A DNA stretch of 64,000 bases from Solirubrobacter soli DSM 22325 (lineage in GTDB: Bacteria > Actinomycetota > Thermoleophilia > Solirubrobacterales > Solirubrobacteraceae), in contig NZ_KE384072.1 in the NCBI RefSeq assembly GCF_000423665.1, positions 1 through 64,000 of the forward strand, read 5' to 3'. How positions within the stretch are numbered: the first letter of the stretch is position 1; every line of letters begins with the position of its first letter. Below are positions 55,772-63,950 of this stretch, in pieces. A program made the translations under genes and the position numbers. Under the pieces are notes generated by a model that was not told the origin of the DNA, ran no database searches, and saw only the letters and a list, made by a program, of their open reading frames with translations.

Positions 55772-56306
55772 CTGGAGCCTCGTATTGGACGGGGGCGTCG
55801 GTGCCGATGACCGGCGAGCGGCCCGGTCGGTTCGCGGGATAGAGCGCGCGCGCCGCCAGGCTGCCGCCGAGCACGTTGCGCAGGACGGGACCGCCGACGG
55901 GGCTGGCGGCCGCGATCGGCGCCTCGCGGCCGAGCCGCGCGAGCGTCAGCGTGCCGCGCGTGTAGACCTCGCCGATGCGCGGCGCCTTGGCGGTGCCGAA
56001 CTCGCGGAAGCCCACAGCGCCGGCACCCGGGTAAAGGCCTTCGACGAGCCCGATCGCATCCGACATGCCGGCCTTCTTGACCAGCAGGCCTTCCAGCGCG
56101 CCGACAGCGGCGTCGAGGTTGGCGTTGATGTCGTCGACGACGGGCTTGACCGGCTCGGTCTTGGCGACGATCTCGCCGACGGCGGAGATGGCCTCGTCGA
56201 GGCCGGTCGAGATCTTCTGCAGCGCGACGATCACCGACACCAGGTAGAAGACCAGCGCGAAGATGATCCCCACGACGCCGATCAGCAGGATGACGGCGGC
56301 CATCAC
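55749..56306 (-). CDS. CODH-operon membrane protein E (185 aa)
   Basis: One N-terminal helix (MAAVILLIGVVGIIFALVFYLVSVIVAL) followed by an amphipathic region ISTGLDEAISAVGEIVAKTE and INANLDAAVGALEGL. It shares these features with the 86-aa protein (ISTGLATLAGALEMV and INAQFDIVLSALPG). The last 90 residues are unique, Gly/Arg/Pro-rich and probably flexible. No family recognised. Its coupling to coxM1 suggests a role in holding CODH at the membrane; inferred only. Confidence 0.75.
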   Translation of the reverse strand: MMAAVILLIGVVGIIFALVFYLVSVIVALQKISTGLDEAISAVGEIVAKTEPVKPVVDDINANLDAAVGALEGLLVKKAGMSDAIGLVEGLYPGAGAVGFREFGTAKAPRIGEVYTRGTLTLARLGREAPIAAASPVGGPVLRNVLGGSLAARALYPANRPGRSPVIGTDAPVQYEAPDADPSAV

Positions 56307-56626
56307 GCATCGTCTCCCGAAGCCACAACCGGAACCCCCGAAATCGAAACGTCGGTCCCTCGGGACCGGTGGCCGGGGTCGTCATCCAGGATCACGTCGA
56401 GCGAGCCGCCGTACGCGGCGACGTTCTCGACCGTTTCCTTGACCTGCCGCTGCGTGGTCAGCAGCAGCGGGACCGCGTCCAGGTCGGATGACCCGGCGCG
56501 GGCGGCGTCACGGATGCGCCCGATCGAAGGCACGATCGCGTTGGCCTCGTCGAGCACGCCCTTGAGCAGGAAGATCACGACCGGCAGCACGACGAACGTG
56601 ACGACGATGGCGACGACCCAGGTCAT
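56303..56626 (-). CDS. CODH-operon membrane protein D (107 aa)
   Basis: One N-terminal helix (TWVVAIVVTFVVLPVVIFLL), then a helical part (VLDEANAIVPSIGRIRDAAR) and an acidic C-terminus (LDVILDDDPGHRS). It has the same layout as its four neighbours. ATGA overlaps at both ends. Function unknown. Confidence 0.72.
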   Translation of the reverse strand: MTWVVAIVVTFVVLPVVIFLLKGVLDEANAIVPSIGRIRDAARAGSSDLDAVPLLLTTQRQVKETVENVAAYGGSLDVILDDDPGHRSRGTDVSISGVPVVASGDDA

Positions 56627-56883
56627 CGCGGCCTCCTCTCGGCCACGATCGCGGCCTTGGCGCCGATGCCCGGCAGGGCGGACAGGACGATGTCGAACTG
56701 CGCGTTGATCGCCTTGACGGCGGGCTCGAGCGGCTTCAGGTGCTCGTTCTCGACCATCTCGAGCGCGCCCGCGAGCGTGGCCAGGCCGGTGGAGATGTTG
56801 CGCAGGCGGGTGCGGACCTCGATCAGCGCGCCCGCCAGCACGGCGACCACGACCACCGCGAGGATGATGCTCAGCGCGGTCAT
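56623..56883 (-). CDS. CODH-operon membrane protein C (86 aa)
   Basis: One N-terminal helix (ALSIILAVVVVAVLAGALIE), then LRNISTGLATLAGALEMVE, HLKPLEPAVKAINAQFD and a basic end VAERRPR. It aligns with protein E over about 50 residues and loosely with protein B (VRDIESSVNGLL). The start ATG at 56883 overlaps the stop of gene B; an earlier start would be inside gene B. Confidence 0.72.
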   Translation of the reverse strand: MTALSIILAVVVVAVLAGALIEVRTRLRNISTGLATLAGALEMVENEHLKPLEPAVKAINAQFDIVLSALPGIGAKAAIVAERRPR

Positions 56884-57155
56884 ACCTTCACCCCGTAGCC
56901 GTCGGTGAGCGCGTTCATGTAGCCGTCCTGCACGACGGCCTCCTCGATGATCAGCCCGAGCACCGGCGCGGTCGCCTCGAGCTGCGGGATGTTCGCCGTA
57001 TTGCCGGCGACGGCGGTGGCGACGTCGAGCAGCCCGTTGACGGAGCTCTCGATGTCGCGCACGGCGCGGATCAGCATCAGCAGCAGCCCGGCGACGATCA
57101 GCGCCGCGACCAGGCCGATGATCAACGCGAGCGTCCAGGCGTCGTCGTTGGTCAT
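56880..57155 (-). CDS. CODH-operon membrane protein B (91 aa)
   Basis: One N-terminal helix (TLALIIGLVAALIVAGLLLM), then VRDIESSVNGLLDVATAVAG and a C-terminal acidic helix ending YGVKV. It has the same layout as the others in the block. ATGA overlaps at both ends. Function unknown. Confidence 0.72.
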   Translation of the reverse strand: MTNDDAWTLALIIGLVAALIVAGLLLMLIRAVRDIESSVNGLLDVATAVAGNTANIPQLEATAPVLGLIIEEAVVQDGYMNALTDGYGVKV

Positions 57156-57397
57156 TTGCCCACCGCCACCTTCCGCAGTGCGCGCGCGGAGTGCAGGATG
57201 CGCACGCCGGAGTCGTTGATGCGCCCGATGTCGTTGAGCTCGACCGTCTGCTGCTTGACGACCCCGACACCCTCGACCGCGGTCCGCGCCTGCGTCGCGA
57301 TCCGCTGCGCCAGCCGGACGATCGTGACGACGATCACCGCGGCGATCAGGATGACCAGCACGCCGAGCACCAGGCCGACGGTCCATCCGGTGGACAT
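57152..57397 (-). CDS. CODH-operon membrane protein A (81 aa)
   Basis: One N-terminal helix (VGLVLGVLVILIAAVIVVTI), then a basic amphipathic helix (RLAQRIATQARTAVEG) and a Lys/Arg-rich end. It starts one base after coxM2 stops; the end of coxM2 (ATG AAG GAG GAG TGA) forms its ribosome site AAGGAGGAG. Function unknown. Confidence 0.72.
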   Translation of the reverse strand: MSTGWTVGLVLGVLVILIAAVIVVTIVRLAQRIATQARTAVEGVGVVKQQTVELNDIGRINDSGVRILHSARALRKVAVGK

Positions 57398-57398
57398 C

Positions 57399-58277
57399 TC
57401 ACTCCTCCTTCATCAGTAGTGCGCGCTCGGTGGCGCGCCTGAGGACGCGCTCCGTGAGGACGCCGACGACGTGCCTTTTGTAGTCCGCCGATCCGCGTTG
57501 ATCGGACACCGGTTCGCATGCGGACTGTGCGAGCTCCGCGGCTCGGGCGAAGACTTCCTCGGTGGGTGGCCGGCCCACCAGCGCGGCCTCCGCGGCCGCG
57601 ACCGTGATGTCGCCGCCGACGGCGGCGAGCGCGAGGCCCGCGCCCGCGATCTCGCCGCCGTCGAGCTCGATCGACGCGCCGGCGGCGACGACCGCCCAGT
57701 CGCCGACGCGGCGGTCGACTTTGAGATAGGCGCTGCCGCTGTTGCGCCGAAGTGGGACGCGGACCTCGACCAGCATCTCGGCCTGGCCGACCGCGGTCTC
57801 GTAGGGGCCTTTGTGGAACGCGTGCATGTCGACCACGCGCTCCTCGGTGCGTCCGCGGATCACGAGGCTCGCCTTGACCGCGGCACAGACCGCCGACAGG
57901 TCCTCGGAGGGGTCGGCCTGGCAGAGCGCACCGCCGATCGTGCCGCGGTTGCGCACCACAGGGTCCGCAATTACACGCTCGGCGTCCGTGAAGATCGCGA
58001 GCCGGTCGGCCAGCAGCGACGACTCGAGCAGGGCGTTGTGGCGCGTCATCGCGCCGATCCGCACCTCGTCGGGACGCTCGTCGACGTACCCGAGGGCGTC
58101 CGCGAGCGGGTCGATGTCGATCACGTACTCGGGCGAGGCCAGCCGCAGCTTCATCATCGGCAGCAGGCTGTGCCCTCCGGCGAGCAGCCGCGCATCCGGG
58201 CCGTGCTCTTCGAGCAGCGCCAGCGCCTCTTCGACGCTCGTGGCTCGCTCATACCCAAACGGTGCTGGGACCTGCAG
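57399..58277 (-). CDS. coxM: CO dehydrogenase medium (FAD) subunit, isoform 2, CTG start
   Basis: Product of 292 residues. FAD motifs LLAGGHSLLPMMK and RNRGTIGGALCQAD match coxM1. The sequence aligns with coxM1 from its first residue only if translation begins at the CTG at 58277, which is 4 bp after AAGGAGG. No ATG, GTG or TTG lies in frame between there and an ATG at 58337 inside the promoter. First gene of the 19-gene operon, divergent from a LysR gene. Confidence 0.9.
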   Translation of the reverse strand: MQVPAPFGYERATSVEEALALLEEHGPDARLLAGGHSLLPMMKLRLASPEYVIDIDPLADALGYVDERPDEVRIGAMTRHNALLESSLLADRLAIFTDAERVIADPVVRNRGTIGGALCQADPSEDLSAVCAAVKASLVIRGRTEERVVDMHAFHKGPYETAVGQAEMLVEVRVPLRRNSGSAYLKVDRRVGDWAVVAAGASIELDGGEIAGAGLALAAVGGDITVAAAEAALVGRPPTEEVFARAAELAQSACEPVSDQRGSADYKRHVVGVLTERVLRRATERALLMKEE

Positions 58278-58308
58278 AACTCCTCCTTGGTCTCTCCTCC
58301 ATTTGGCA

Positions 58309-58337
58309 GATTGGCGTTGGTATGGTCGCCCTGTCAA
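58309..58337 (-). promoter_or_regulatory. probable promoter of the CODH operon
   Basis: A perfect -35 box TTGACA (58337-58332, minus strand) stands 17-18 bp before CCAATC/CAATCT, a poor -10. A weak -10 suggests that an activator is needed, which fits the divergent LysR gene. Confidence 0.4.
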
Positions 58338-58344
58338 CCCGAGT

Positions 58345-58358
58345 TAAGTGATCGCTTA
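58345..58358. promoter_or_regulatory. candidate LysR-type binding site
   Basis: TAAGTGATCGCTTA is an imperfect palindrome with T and A at its ends, near the T-N11-A pattern of LysR regulators. It reaches the start codon of the LysR gene and lies just upstream of the operon's -35 box, where a LysR could both repress itself and activate the operon. Confidence 0.4.
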
Positions 58359-59335
58359 TGACCCTCGCCCAGCTGCAGTCCTTCGTGCTCGTCGCGCGAC
58401 ACGGCTCGGTCAAGGCGGCCGCCGCCGAGCTCGAGGTCACCGAGCCCGCGGTGTCGGTCGCGGTCTCCGCGCTGCGCAAGGAGCTGGGTGACGAGCTGTT
58501 CGTGCGCAGCGGCCGCGGGATCGCGCTGACGCCCGGCGGCCGGCGGCTCGCCGCGCTCGCGACGGAGATCCTCGGGCTGGCCGAGCAGGCGCGCCGCTCG
58601 GTCGCCGCATCGGGCGAGACGCGCCGGCTGTCGGTCCTCGCGACGCCGCTGGTCGCCGAGCACATCGGCCCGATGCTCGAGCTCTTCTCGGGCCGTGACG
58701 AGGCGCTCGAGATCACGGTGGCGACCGAGGCGTCGGCGTCCTTCGCGGAGGCGCTCGAGCACCGGCGCGCCGACATCGCGCTCGGGCCGGCGCCCGGGGC
58801 CGCAGCTTCCTCGGTCGCCTCGGCGCCGTTCCTGCGCTGCCGCTTCATCCTCGTCGCCGCCCCCTCGCACCCGCTGGCGGCCACGCGGGCGCTCGCGCCC
58901 TCCGCGCTGGCGGCGCAGCGCTGGCTGGTCGGCCCGCCAGAGCTCGATCCCGGTGAGGCGACGGGGAGCTTCCTCGCCCGCCATTCGCTGGCACCGGAGC
59001 ATCTGACGACCTACTCGAGCGGGGCCGCCGCGGTCGACGCCGCCGTCGCCGGCGAGGGGATCATGCTCGTGCTCTCCCACGCGGTCATCGATGAGGTCAG
59101 ACGGCGTCACCTCGTGCGACTTGACGTACGGGGAACGCCGATCGTCGAGATGTGGCACGCCTCCACGCTCGGCTTGGGCCGCGCACTCCCGGCCGCGCTG
59201 GCGCTGCAGCGGTTCGCCACCACGTCCGAGGCGACACAGGCGATCTCCTCCGGTCGGGCGGGCGCCGTCTCGACTACCGTGCGCCCGAAGGTCCACACGA
59301 CGCTCTGGCAGTCCGTAGCCGCGCGAGGAGGTTGA
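58358..59335 (+). CDS. LysR-family regulator, likely of the CODH operon
   Basis: Product of 325 residues. N-terminal HTH ([37 protein letters not shown]), then the effector-binding domain with [15 protein letters not shown]. Divergent position, about 80 bp from coxM2, suggests it controls CO-dependent or growth-phase expression of CODH. TTAAGT 8 bp before the ATG suggests a leaderless transcript. Confidence 0.88.
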   Translation: MTLAQLQSFVLVARHGSVKAAAAELEVTEPAVSVAVSALRKELGDELFVRSGRGIALTPGGRRLAALATEILGLAEQARRSVAASGETRRLSVLATPLVAEHIGPMLELFSGRDEALEITVATEASASFAEALEHRRADIALGPAPGAAASSVASAPFLRCRFILVAAPSHPLAATRALAPSALAAQRWLVGPPELDPGEATGSFLARHSLAPEHLTTYSSGAAAVDAAVAGEGIMLVLSHAVIDEVRRRHLVRLDVRGTPIVEMWHASTLGLGRALPAALALQRFATTSEATQAISSGRAGAVSTTVRPKVHTTLWQSVAARGG

Positions 59336-59342
59336 TCTCAAG

Positions 59343-59789
59343 ATGCGCCCGCCCGTCCCACCGTTCACCGAGGAGACCGCGCGCCAGAAGGTCCAGGCCG
59401 CCGAGGACGCGTGGAACACGCGCGACCCCGACAAGGTCGCCGCCGCCTACACGGTCGACTCCGTCTGGCGCAACCGCGACGAGTTCATCACCGGTCGCGA
59501 GGAGATCGCCGCGTTCCTGCGCCGCAAGTGGGACCGTGAGCTCGAGTACGCGCTGCGCAAGGACCTCTGGGCGTTCGCCGGGAACCGGATCGCCGTGCGC
59601 TTCCAGTACGAGTCGCGCGACGCGAGCGGCCAGTGGTGGCGTTCGTACGGCAACGAGCAGTGGGAGTTCGACGACGAGGGCTACATGCGCCGCCGCGAGG
59701 CGTCGATCAACGACGTCGCGATCGACGAGTCCGAGCGGCGCATCTTCGGCGCGCGCAGCGAGCCGGGCGGCGAGCAGCCGCTGCGCTAG
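59343..59789 (+). CDS. DUF1348-type NTF2-like protein
   Basis: Product of 148 residues: [50 protein letters not shown] and [19 protein letters not shown] match the DUF1348 (SnoaL/NTF2) pattern. It has GAGG before the ATG and follows the LysR gene by 7 bp, so it is probably co-transcribed. Activity unknown. Confidence 0.85.
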   Translation: MRPPVPPFTEETARQKVQAAEDAWNTRDPDKVAAAYTVDSVWRNRDEFITGREEIAAFLRRKWDRELEYALRKDLWAFAGNRIAVRFQYESRDASGQWWRSYGNEQWEFDDEGYMRRREASINDVAIDESERRIFGARSEPGGEQPLR

Positions 59790-60214
59790 GACTTGTCGTA
59801 GGCCAGCGCGAGCCGGAACAGGGTCAGCGCGCCGAGCATCAGCCCGAAGTCGCGCAGCGCGACGTCGTAGTACCCGGGGCCGGTCAGGAGCGTGAAGATG
59901 ATCCCGGCGAGCCAGGCCGCTACGACCGGCGCGCCGTAGCGCGGCCGGAGGGCGACGAGCAGGCCGGCGACGATCTCGATCGCGCCGACCGCGTACATGA
60001 AGTCCTGCGCGCTGCCGGGCATGAGGTCGTCGACCCAGCCGGCGAGGTACTGCGGCCAGTCGGTCAGGACGTTGAAGAACTTGTCCAGGCCGAACGCGAT
60101 CGGCGCGATCGCGAACGCGATCCGGAGCATCACGAACGCGTCGTGCCCGGCGTCGCGCTCCGCGAGCGCCGTGGCGCGCGACGACGTGGGGGTGGTGGCG
60201 GCGGCAGTGGCCAT
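59786..60214 (-). CDS. DoxX-like small membrane protein
   Basis: Product of 142 residues from the ATG at 60214 with ribosome site GAGGAGG. Four hydrophobic helices ([71 protein letters not shown]) give the DoxX-like layout. Such proteins are linked to redox or sulfur stress. Controlled by the neighbouring HTH gene through the inverted repeats at 60237-60292 (inferred). Confidence 0.75.
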   Translation of the reverse strand: MATAAATTPTSSRATALAERDAGHDAFVMLRIAFAIAPIAFGLDKFFNVLTDWPQYLAGWVDDLMPGSAQDFMYAVGAIEIVAGLLVALRPRYGAPVVAAWLAGIIFTLLTGPGYYDVALRDFGLMLGALTLFRLALAYDKS

Positions 60215-60236
60215 GCGATTCCTCCTCGCTTCTAAA

Positions 60237-60300
60237 AACAACTTTCGTTGACAACGTACGCCCGCCCCGGGTTTTTGTCAATGAAAGTTGTTGTTAGAGT
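60237..60300. promoter_or_regulatory. divergent promoter region with twin operator
   Basis: Two 18-bp arms, 60237-60254 and 60275-60292, are inverted copies with one mismatch. Each contains a caac-N4-gttg-like palindrome. On the minus strand TTGACA (60281-60276), 17 bp and TACGTT (60258-60253) form a near-consensus promoter for the DoxX gene; the right arm covers its -35 and the left arm its -10. On the plus strand TAGAGT (60295-60300) lies 6 bp before the ATG of the HTH gene, a leaderless pattern. Confidence 0.75.
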
Positions 60301-60306
60301 TCGGGC

Positions 60307-60942
60307 ATGGACCCGCTCGGAGCGTTGAGCTCACTCGGGGACGCCACGCGGCGCCGGATCTACGACGTGGTCGCGGCCGCGCCGGCCGCGCTCACCCGCG
60401 ACGAGGTGGCCGCCGAGGCCGGAATCGGGCGCACTCTTGCCGCGTACCACCTCGACCGGCTCGCGGCCGAGGGCCTGCTCACGGTCGCGCGGGAACGGCG
60501 GACCGGCCGCAGCGGCCCCGGCGCGGGGCGGCCGGCGAAGGTCTACGCGCGCTCGCAGGAGGAGGTCGCGGTCAGCGTCCCGCCACGCGACTACCACGTC
60601 GCGGCCCGCCTGCTCGCCGATGCCGCCGCGGCCGACGCGTCCGGTGAGACGCGGCGCGCGCTCGCCGACGCCGCCGCCCGGCTCGGCCACGAACTGGCCG
60701 ACCAGGGCGGTGAGCTGGAGACCGTGTTGCGCGAGCGCGGCTACGAGCCCTACGAGGACGAGCCGGGCGTCCACCGCCTGCGCAACTGCCCGTTCCACGC
60801 CGTCGCCCAGCGCCAGCCCGAAGTCGTGTGCGACATGAACCTCGCGCTGCTCGGCGCGCTCGTCGAGGGCCGCGACGTGACGGCCTCGCTCGAGCCCGGC
60901 CCGGGCCGCTGCTGCGTCGCGCTCCGCGTCAACTCCACATAA
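60307..60942 (+). CDS. HTH regulator with C-terminal Cys cluster (SufR/ArsR-like)
   Basis: Product of 211 residues. Winged-helix N-terminus (LGDATRRRIYDVVAAAPAAL; GIGRTLAAYHLDRLAAEGLL). The C-terminus has Cys in RNCPFHAVAQ, VVCDMNLALL and GRCCVAL. The first two are separated by 13 residues, like the Fe-S-binding Cys of SufR-type repressors, so it may sense iron-sulfur or redox state. Divergent from the DoxX gene with a twin operator between. Confidence 0.8.
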   Translation: MDPLGALSSLGDATRRRIYDVVAAAPAALTRDEVAAEAGIGRTLAAYHLDRLAAEGLLTVARERRTGRSGPGAGRPAKVYARSQEEVAVSVPPRDYHVAARLLADAAAADASGETRRALADAAARLGHELADQGGELETVLRERGYEPYEDEPGVHRLRNCPFHAVAQRQPEVVCDMNLALLGALVEGRDVTASLEPGPGRCCVALRVNST

Positions 60943-61019
60943 GCGCCGCGTCGCGCTTGAGCTGGGCTTGATGTTGCTCCACAGGAAACGTTGAGCTTTC
61001 CCTTCCAACCTCGCCGTTC

Positions 61020-61499
61020 ATGAACCACAACACGGGACGCAAGCGCCGGACGCCACCGGCGCCGACGCGGTCGCGCCGCGGACCGCGCTGCGCCCGCCTT
61101 CGCGACCAGGAGCTCAAGCGGATCGTCCACCGCTACTACCACGAGGTGCTCACGCTGCGCCGCGTCGACGTGCTCGACGGGCTCGTGGCGGCGGACTTCA
61201 CCGGCCACGACGGTGCGGGCGCGCTGATGGACCGCTACGGCCTGCAGGAGGCCGCGGAGATGCTGCTCGACGCGTTCCCGGACCTGATCGTCACGGTCGA
61301 GGACCAGGTGGCCGAGGGCAACAAGGTGAGCACGCGCTGGTGGGCGTCGGGCACGCACGCCGGCACGTTCGCCGGCATCTCCCCCACGGGTCGCACCGTG
61401 ACGATCTCCGGCATCGACATCCACCGCGTCGAACGTGGTCGGATCGCCGAGCTCTGGGAGGAGCTCGACGTCGCGAGCCTGCTCGCCCAGATGCTCTAG
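61020..61499 (+). CDS. SnoaL-like polyketide cyclase/ester cyclase family protein
   Basis: Product of 159 residues. After a basic N-terminal stretch of about 30 residues (perhaps a wrong start) comes the SnoaL pattern: LKRIVHRYYHEVLTLRRVDV, LVAADFTGHDG, AFPDLIVTVEDQVAEGNKVS and GISPTGRTVTISGIDIHRVE. The His/Asp in FTGHDG and GIDIHR are the usual catalytic positions. Substrate unknown. Confidence 0.8.
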   Translation: MNHNTGRKRRTPPAPTRSRRGPRCARLRDQELKRIVHRYYHEVLTLRRVDVLDGLVAADFTGHDGAGALMDRYGLQEAAEMLLDAFPDLIVTVEDQVAEGNKVSTRWWASGTHAGTFAGISPTGRTVTISGIDIHRVERGRIAELWEELDVASLLAQML

Positions 61500-61570
61500 G
61501 TGGCAGCGGCCGAAAGACCAGGGCGCCGTCCCGATTGCGCGGACCCGACCGCAGGCGGTTGGGTCGGCGC

Positions 61571-62074
61571 ATGCTCAGTATCCACCCGCTTCGGGCCCTC
61601 ACCGTCATGCTCGCGCTCGCCGGCGCCACCTTCGCGATCGCCGCACCTCGCGCCTCGGCGCTCGGCCCTGAATGCAACTACGACGGCTGGAGCTTCAACG
61701 CCTGTCTGACCCTCACGGGCTCGACCTCCTACTTCTACTGGGACGCGCACGTCGGGATCGACGTCAAGCTGCCGGAGCAGTACGGTCGCGAGGTCCTCGC
61801 CTGCGGCGCCGACTTCAAGGCATCGCTGTGGGGCGACGACGGCGGGTCCGGCGACGACTTCATCCGCAACCTGACCCTTGCGCCGGGCTGGCCCGCCGCC
61901 GGCCCCGACGGCATCGGCGCCGAGTTCACGGCCCGCCTCATCGACAGCGCCGACCTCGACGAGGACGACGGCAACGACGAGGTCTACGCCCGGGTCTCCT
62001 ACAGGGACTGCCACACCGGGTTCATCCGTCCCTTCCGCACAGGCGCCTTCACCGGGGGTGACTTCCGCCGTTGA
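61571..62074 (+). CDS. secreted hypothetical protein
   Basis: Product of 167 residues. Signal peptide MLSIHPLRALTVMLALAGAT, cleaved near ASA. Acidic, Cys-containing mature part (PECNYDGWSFNACLTL; YRDCHTGFIRPF), probably disulfide-bonded and beta-rich. TTGCGC, 18 bp, TTGGGT, 6 bp, ATG fits the leaderless promoter pattern. No family recognised. Confidence 0.65.
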   Translation: MLSIHPLRALTVMLALAGATFAIAAPRASALGPECNYDGWSFNACLTLTGSTSYFYWDAHVGIDVKLPEQYGREVLACGADFKASLWGDDGGSGDDFIRNLTLAPGWPAAGPDGIGAEFTARLIDSADLDEDDGNDEVYARVSYRDCHTGFIRPFRTGAFTGGDFRR

Positions 62075-62077
62075 GCG

Positions 62078-62539
62078 TCAGGCGCCGTCAGGGTGGTCGG
62101 CCGCCCAGCGGACCGACCGCACGATCATCGCGTAGCCCGTGCAGCGGCAGATCTGGCCGGAGATCGCGGTGCGGATCTCGTCGTCGGTCGGGTTCGGGTT
62201 GCGGTCCAGCAGCGCACGCGCGGTGAGCAGCATCCCGCTCGTGCAGAACCCGCATTGCAGGCCGTGCTCCTCGTGGAAGCCCTGTTGGACGGGATCGAGG
62301 ACGCCGTCGCGCTCCAACCCCTCGACGGTCGTGATCTCGTAGCGCTCGGCGGTGGCCGTCAGCACCGTGCAGGACTTCACCGGCTCGCCGTCCATCAGCA
62401 CCACGCAGGTCCCGCAGTTGGAGGTGTCGCAGCCCCAGTGCGTGCCGGTCAGTCCGAGCTCGTCGCGCAGGAAGTGCACGAGCAGCAGCCGCGGCTCGAC
62501 CTCGCGCGTGTACTCGACCCCGTTGACCGACAGCGTCAC
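62078..62539 (-). CDS. second CoxS-like [2Fe-2S] subunit
   Basis: Product of 153 residues from a GTG (alternative TTG at 62545). The two cluster motifs are complete: GCDTSNCGTCVV with SCTVL, and QCGFCTSGM with ICRCTGY. It is highly similar to coxS in this window. It follows a GMC oxidoreductase gene by 16 bp; no CoxL or CoxM stands next to it within the window, though the operon may continue upstream beyond 64000. Confidence 0.88.
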   Translation of the reverse strand: MTLSVNGVEYTREVEPRLLLVHFLRDELGLTGTHWGCDTSNCGTCVVLMDGEPVKSCTVLTATAERYEITTVEGLERDGVLDPVQQGFHEEHGLQCGFCTSGMLLTARALLDRNPNPTDDEIRTAISGQICRCTGYAMIVRSVRWAADHPDGA

Positions 62540-62555
62540 CTGCAAGTCGTGGAAG

Positions 62556-63941
62556 CTAGCGGAGCGAGCGGGCGATCCCGGCGGCGAGCACCGCGACCGG
62601 GAGGTTCGGGTTGCCGCGGGTGATCGTCGGCATGATCGAGGCGTCCGCGACGTGGAGGCCGTCGACGCCTCGAACGGCGCCGCTCGAGTCGACCGCTCGC
62701 GCGCACGACCCCGCGGGGTGGCAATAGTTGACGACGCGGGCGCGGATGTCGAAGTCGGCCGGCGTGACCCGCTCGCCAAGGAAGGCGGCGAACGGCGCGT
62801 GTCGGACCATCCGTTCGAGCAGGTCGCGCGCCTCGGTCAGAACCTGGAGGTCGTGTTCGTCCGAGAGGTAGCGGTGGTCGATCAGCGGGAGCGAGGTGGG
62901 ATCGGCGTCGCGCAGCGTCACGCGCCCCTGCGAGCGGGCGCGCATCGCGCCGCCGTAGAGCGAGATCGGCGGCAGGCCGGGGTGACCGGTGTTGGCCCCG
63001 GCGACCAGGAAGACGTGGATGTCGTAGGGCCCGTCGTCGCAGCGGGACGAGCGGGCGCGGCCGACGGTCTGCTCGTCCGGGTGATACGGCGTGCTCGCGA
63101 GCGTCTCGCGGAAGCGTTCGGAGCCCGCGTAGTCGAGCGCGACGCACGGGTGGTCGAGCAGGTTCTCGCCCACCGGGAGGTCGGCGACGACGTCGATCCC
63201 GAGCGTGTGGAGGTCGTCCGCCGGACCGATCCCGGAACGCAGCAGGAGCGCGGGCGACATGTATGCCCCGCCGGCGACGATCACCCGCCGCGCGCGCACG
63301 GTCTCGCCGCCGACGACGACGCCGCGGGCGCGGCCGCCTTCGATCAGCACCCGCTCCACGAGCGTGTCGCCCTGGATCGTGAGCCTGTCGCGTACGCCGT
63401 CCAGGAACGCGAACGCGGCGTTGTAGCGAACGCCGTCGACCACGTTGACCGCCATGGGGCCGATGCCGACGCCCGCGGTCAACTCGTGCAGGTCGTGGGC
63501 GAGCGGCAGGCCCTGCTCGATTCCCGCGTCGACGAATGCGCGCTGGACCGGGGTCAGCTCGTCGAGCGTGAGCGCGCGGACGCGGAAGCGCTCGCGGACG
63601 AGGTCGATCAGCGGCTCGACGTCGGTCAACCCCCACTCCTCCCAATCCGCGTGCGCGCCAACCGCGGCGGTGCAGCCGTTGTGCGCCGAGCAGCCGCCCA
63701 CGATCTTCGCGCGCGGGAGGTCGAGCACGCGGTCGGGGTACGTCGTCTCGCTCGTGTGGCCCCAGTCGTGCGAGGTGGGCACGACGCGGGCGTCGAGCAT
63801 GTCGGCCGGCCAGCTCTGGCTCTGCGGTCCGTAGTCCGGACCCGCCTCGAGCAGCAGGACGTCGGTCCCCTGCTCGGCGAGCAGGCCGGCGACGGTCGCG
63901 CCGCCGGTGCCGGCGCCGACCACGATCGTGTGCGTATCCAT
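62556..63941 (-). CDS. GMC-family FAD oxidoreductase
   Basis: Product of 461 residues, slightly short for the family. N-terminal FAD motif VVGAGTGGATVAGLLAEQG; GMC signature-like GGCSAHNGCTAAVG and GAYMSPALLLRSGIGP; C-terminal NYCHPAGSCARA and PTITRGNPNLPVAVLAAGIA with the catalytic His and Asn. It oxidises an alcohol, possibly passing electrons onward. GAGAGGA before the ATG. Co-transcription with the [2Fe-2S] gene is unusual. Confidence 0.88.
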   Translation of the reverse strand: MDTHTIVVGAGTGGATVAGLLAEQGTDVLLLEAGPDYGPQSQSWPADMLDARVVPTSHDWGHTSETTYPDRVLDLPRAKIVGGCSAHNGCTAAVGAHADWEEWGLTDVEPLIDLVRERFRVRALTLDELTPVQRAFVDAGIEQGLPLAHDLHELTAGVGIGPMAVNVVDGVRYNAAFAFLDGVRDRLTIQGDTLVERVLIEGGRARGVVVGGETVRARRVIVAGGAYMSPALLLRSGIGPADDLHTLGIDVVADLPVGENLLDHPCVALDYAGSERFRETLASTPYHPDEQTVGRARSSRCDDGPYDIHVFLVAGANTGHPGLPPISLYGGAMRARSQGRVTLRDADPTSLPLIDHRYLSDEHDLQVLTEARDLLERMVRHAPFAAFLGERVTPADFDIRARVVNYCHPAGSCARAVDSSGAVRGVDGLHVADASIMPTITRGNPNLPVAVLAAGIARSLR

Positions 63942-63950
63942 GAAGTCCTC

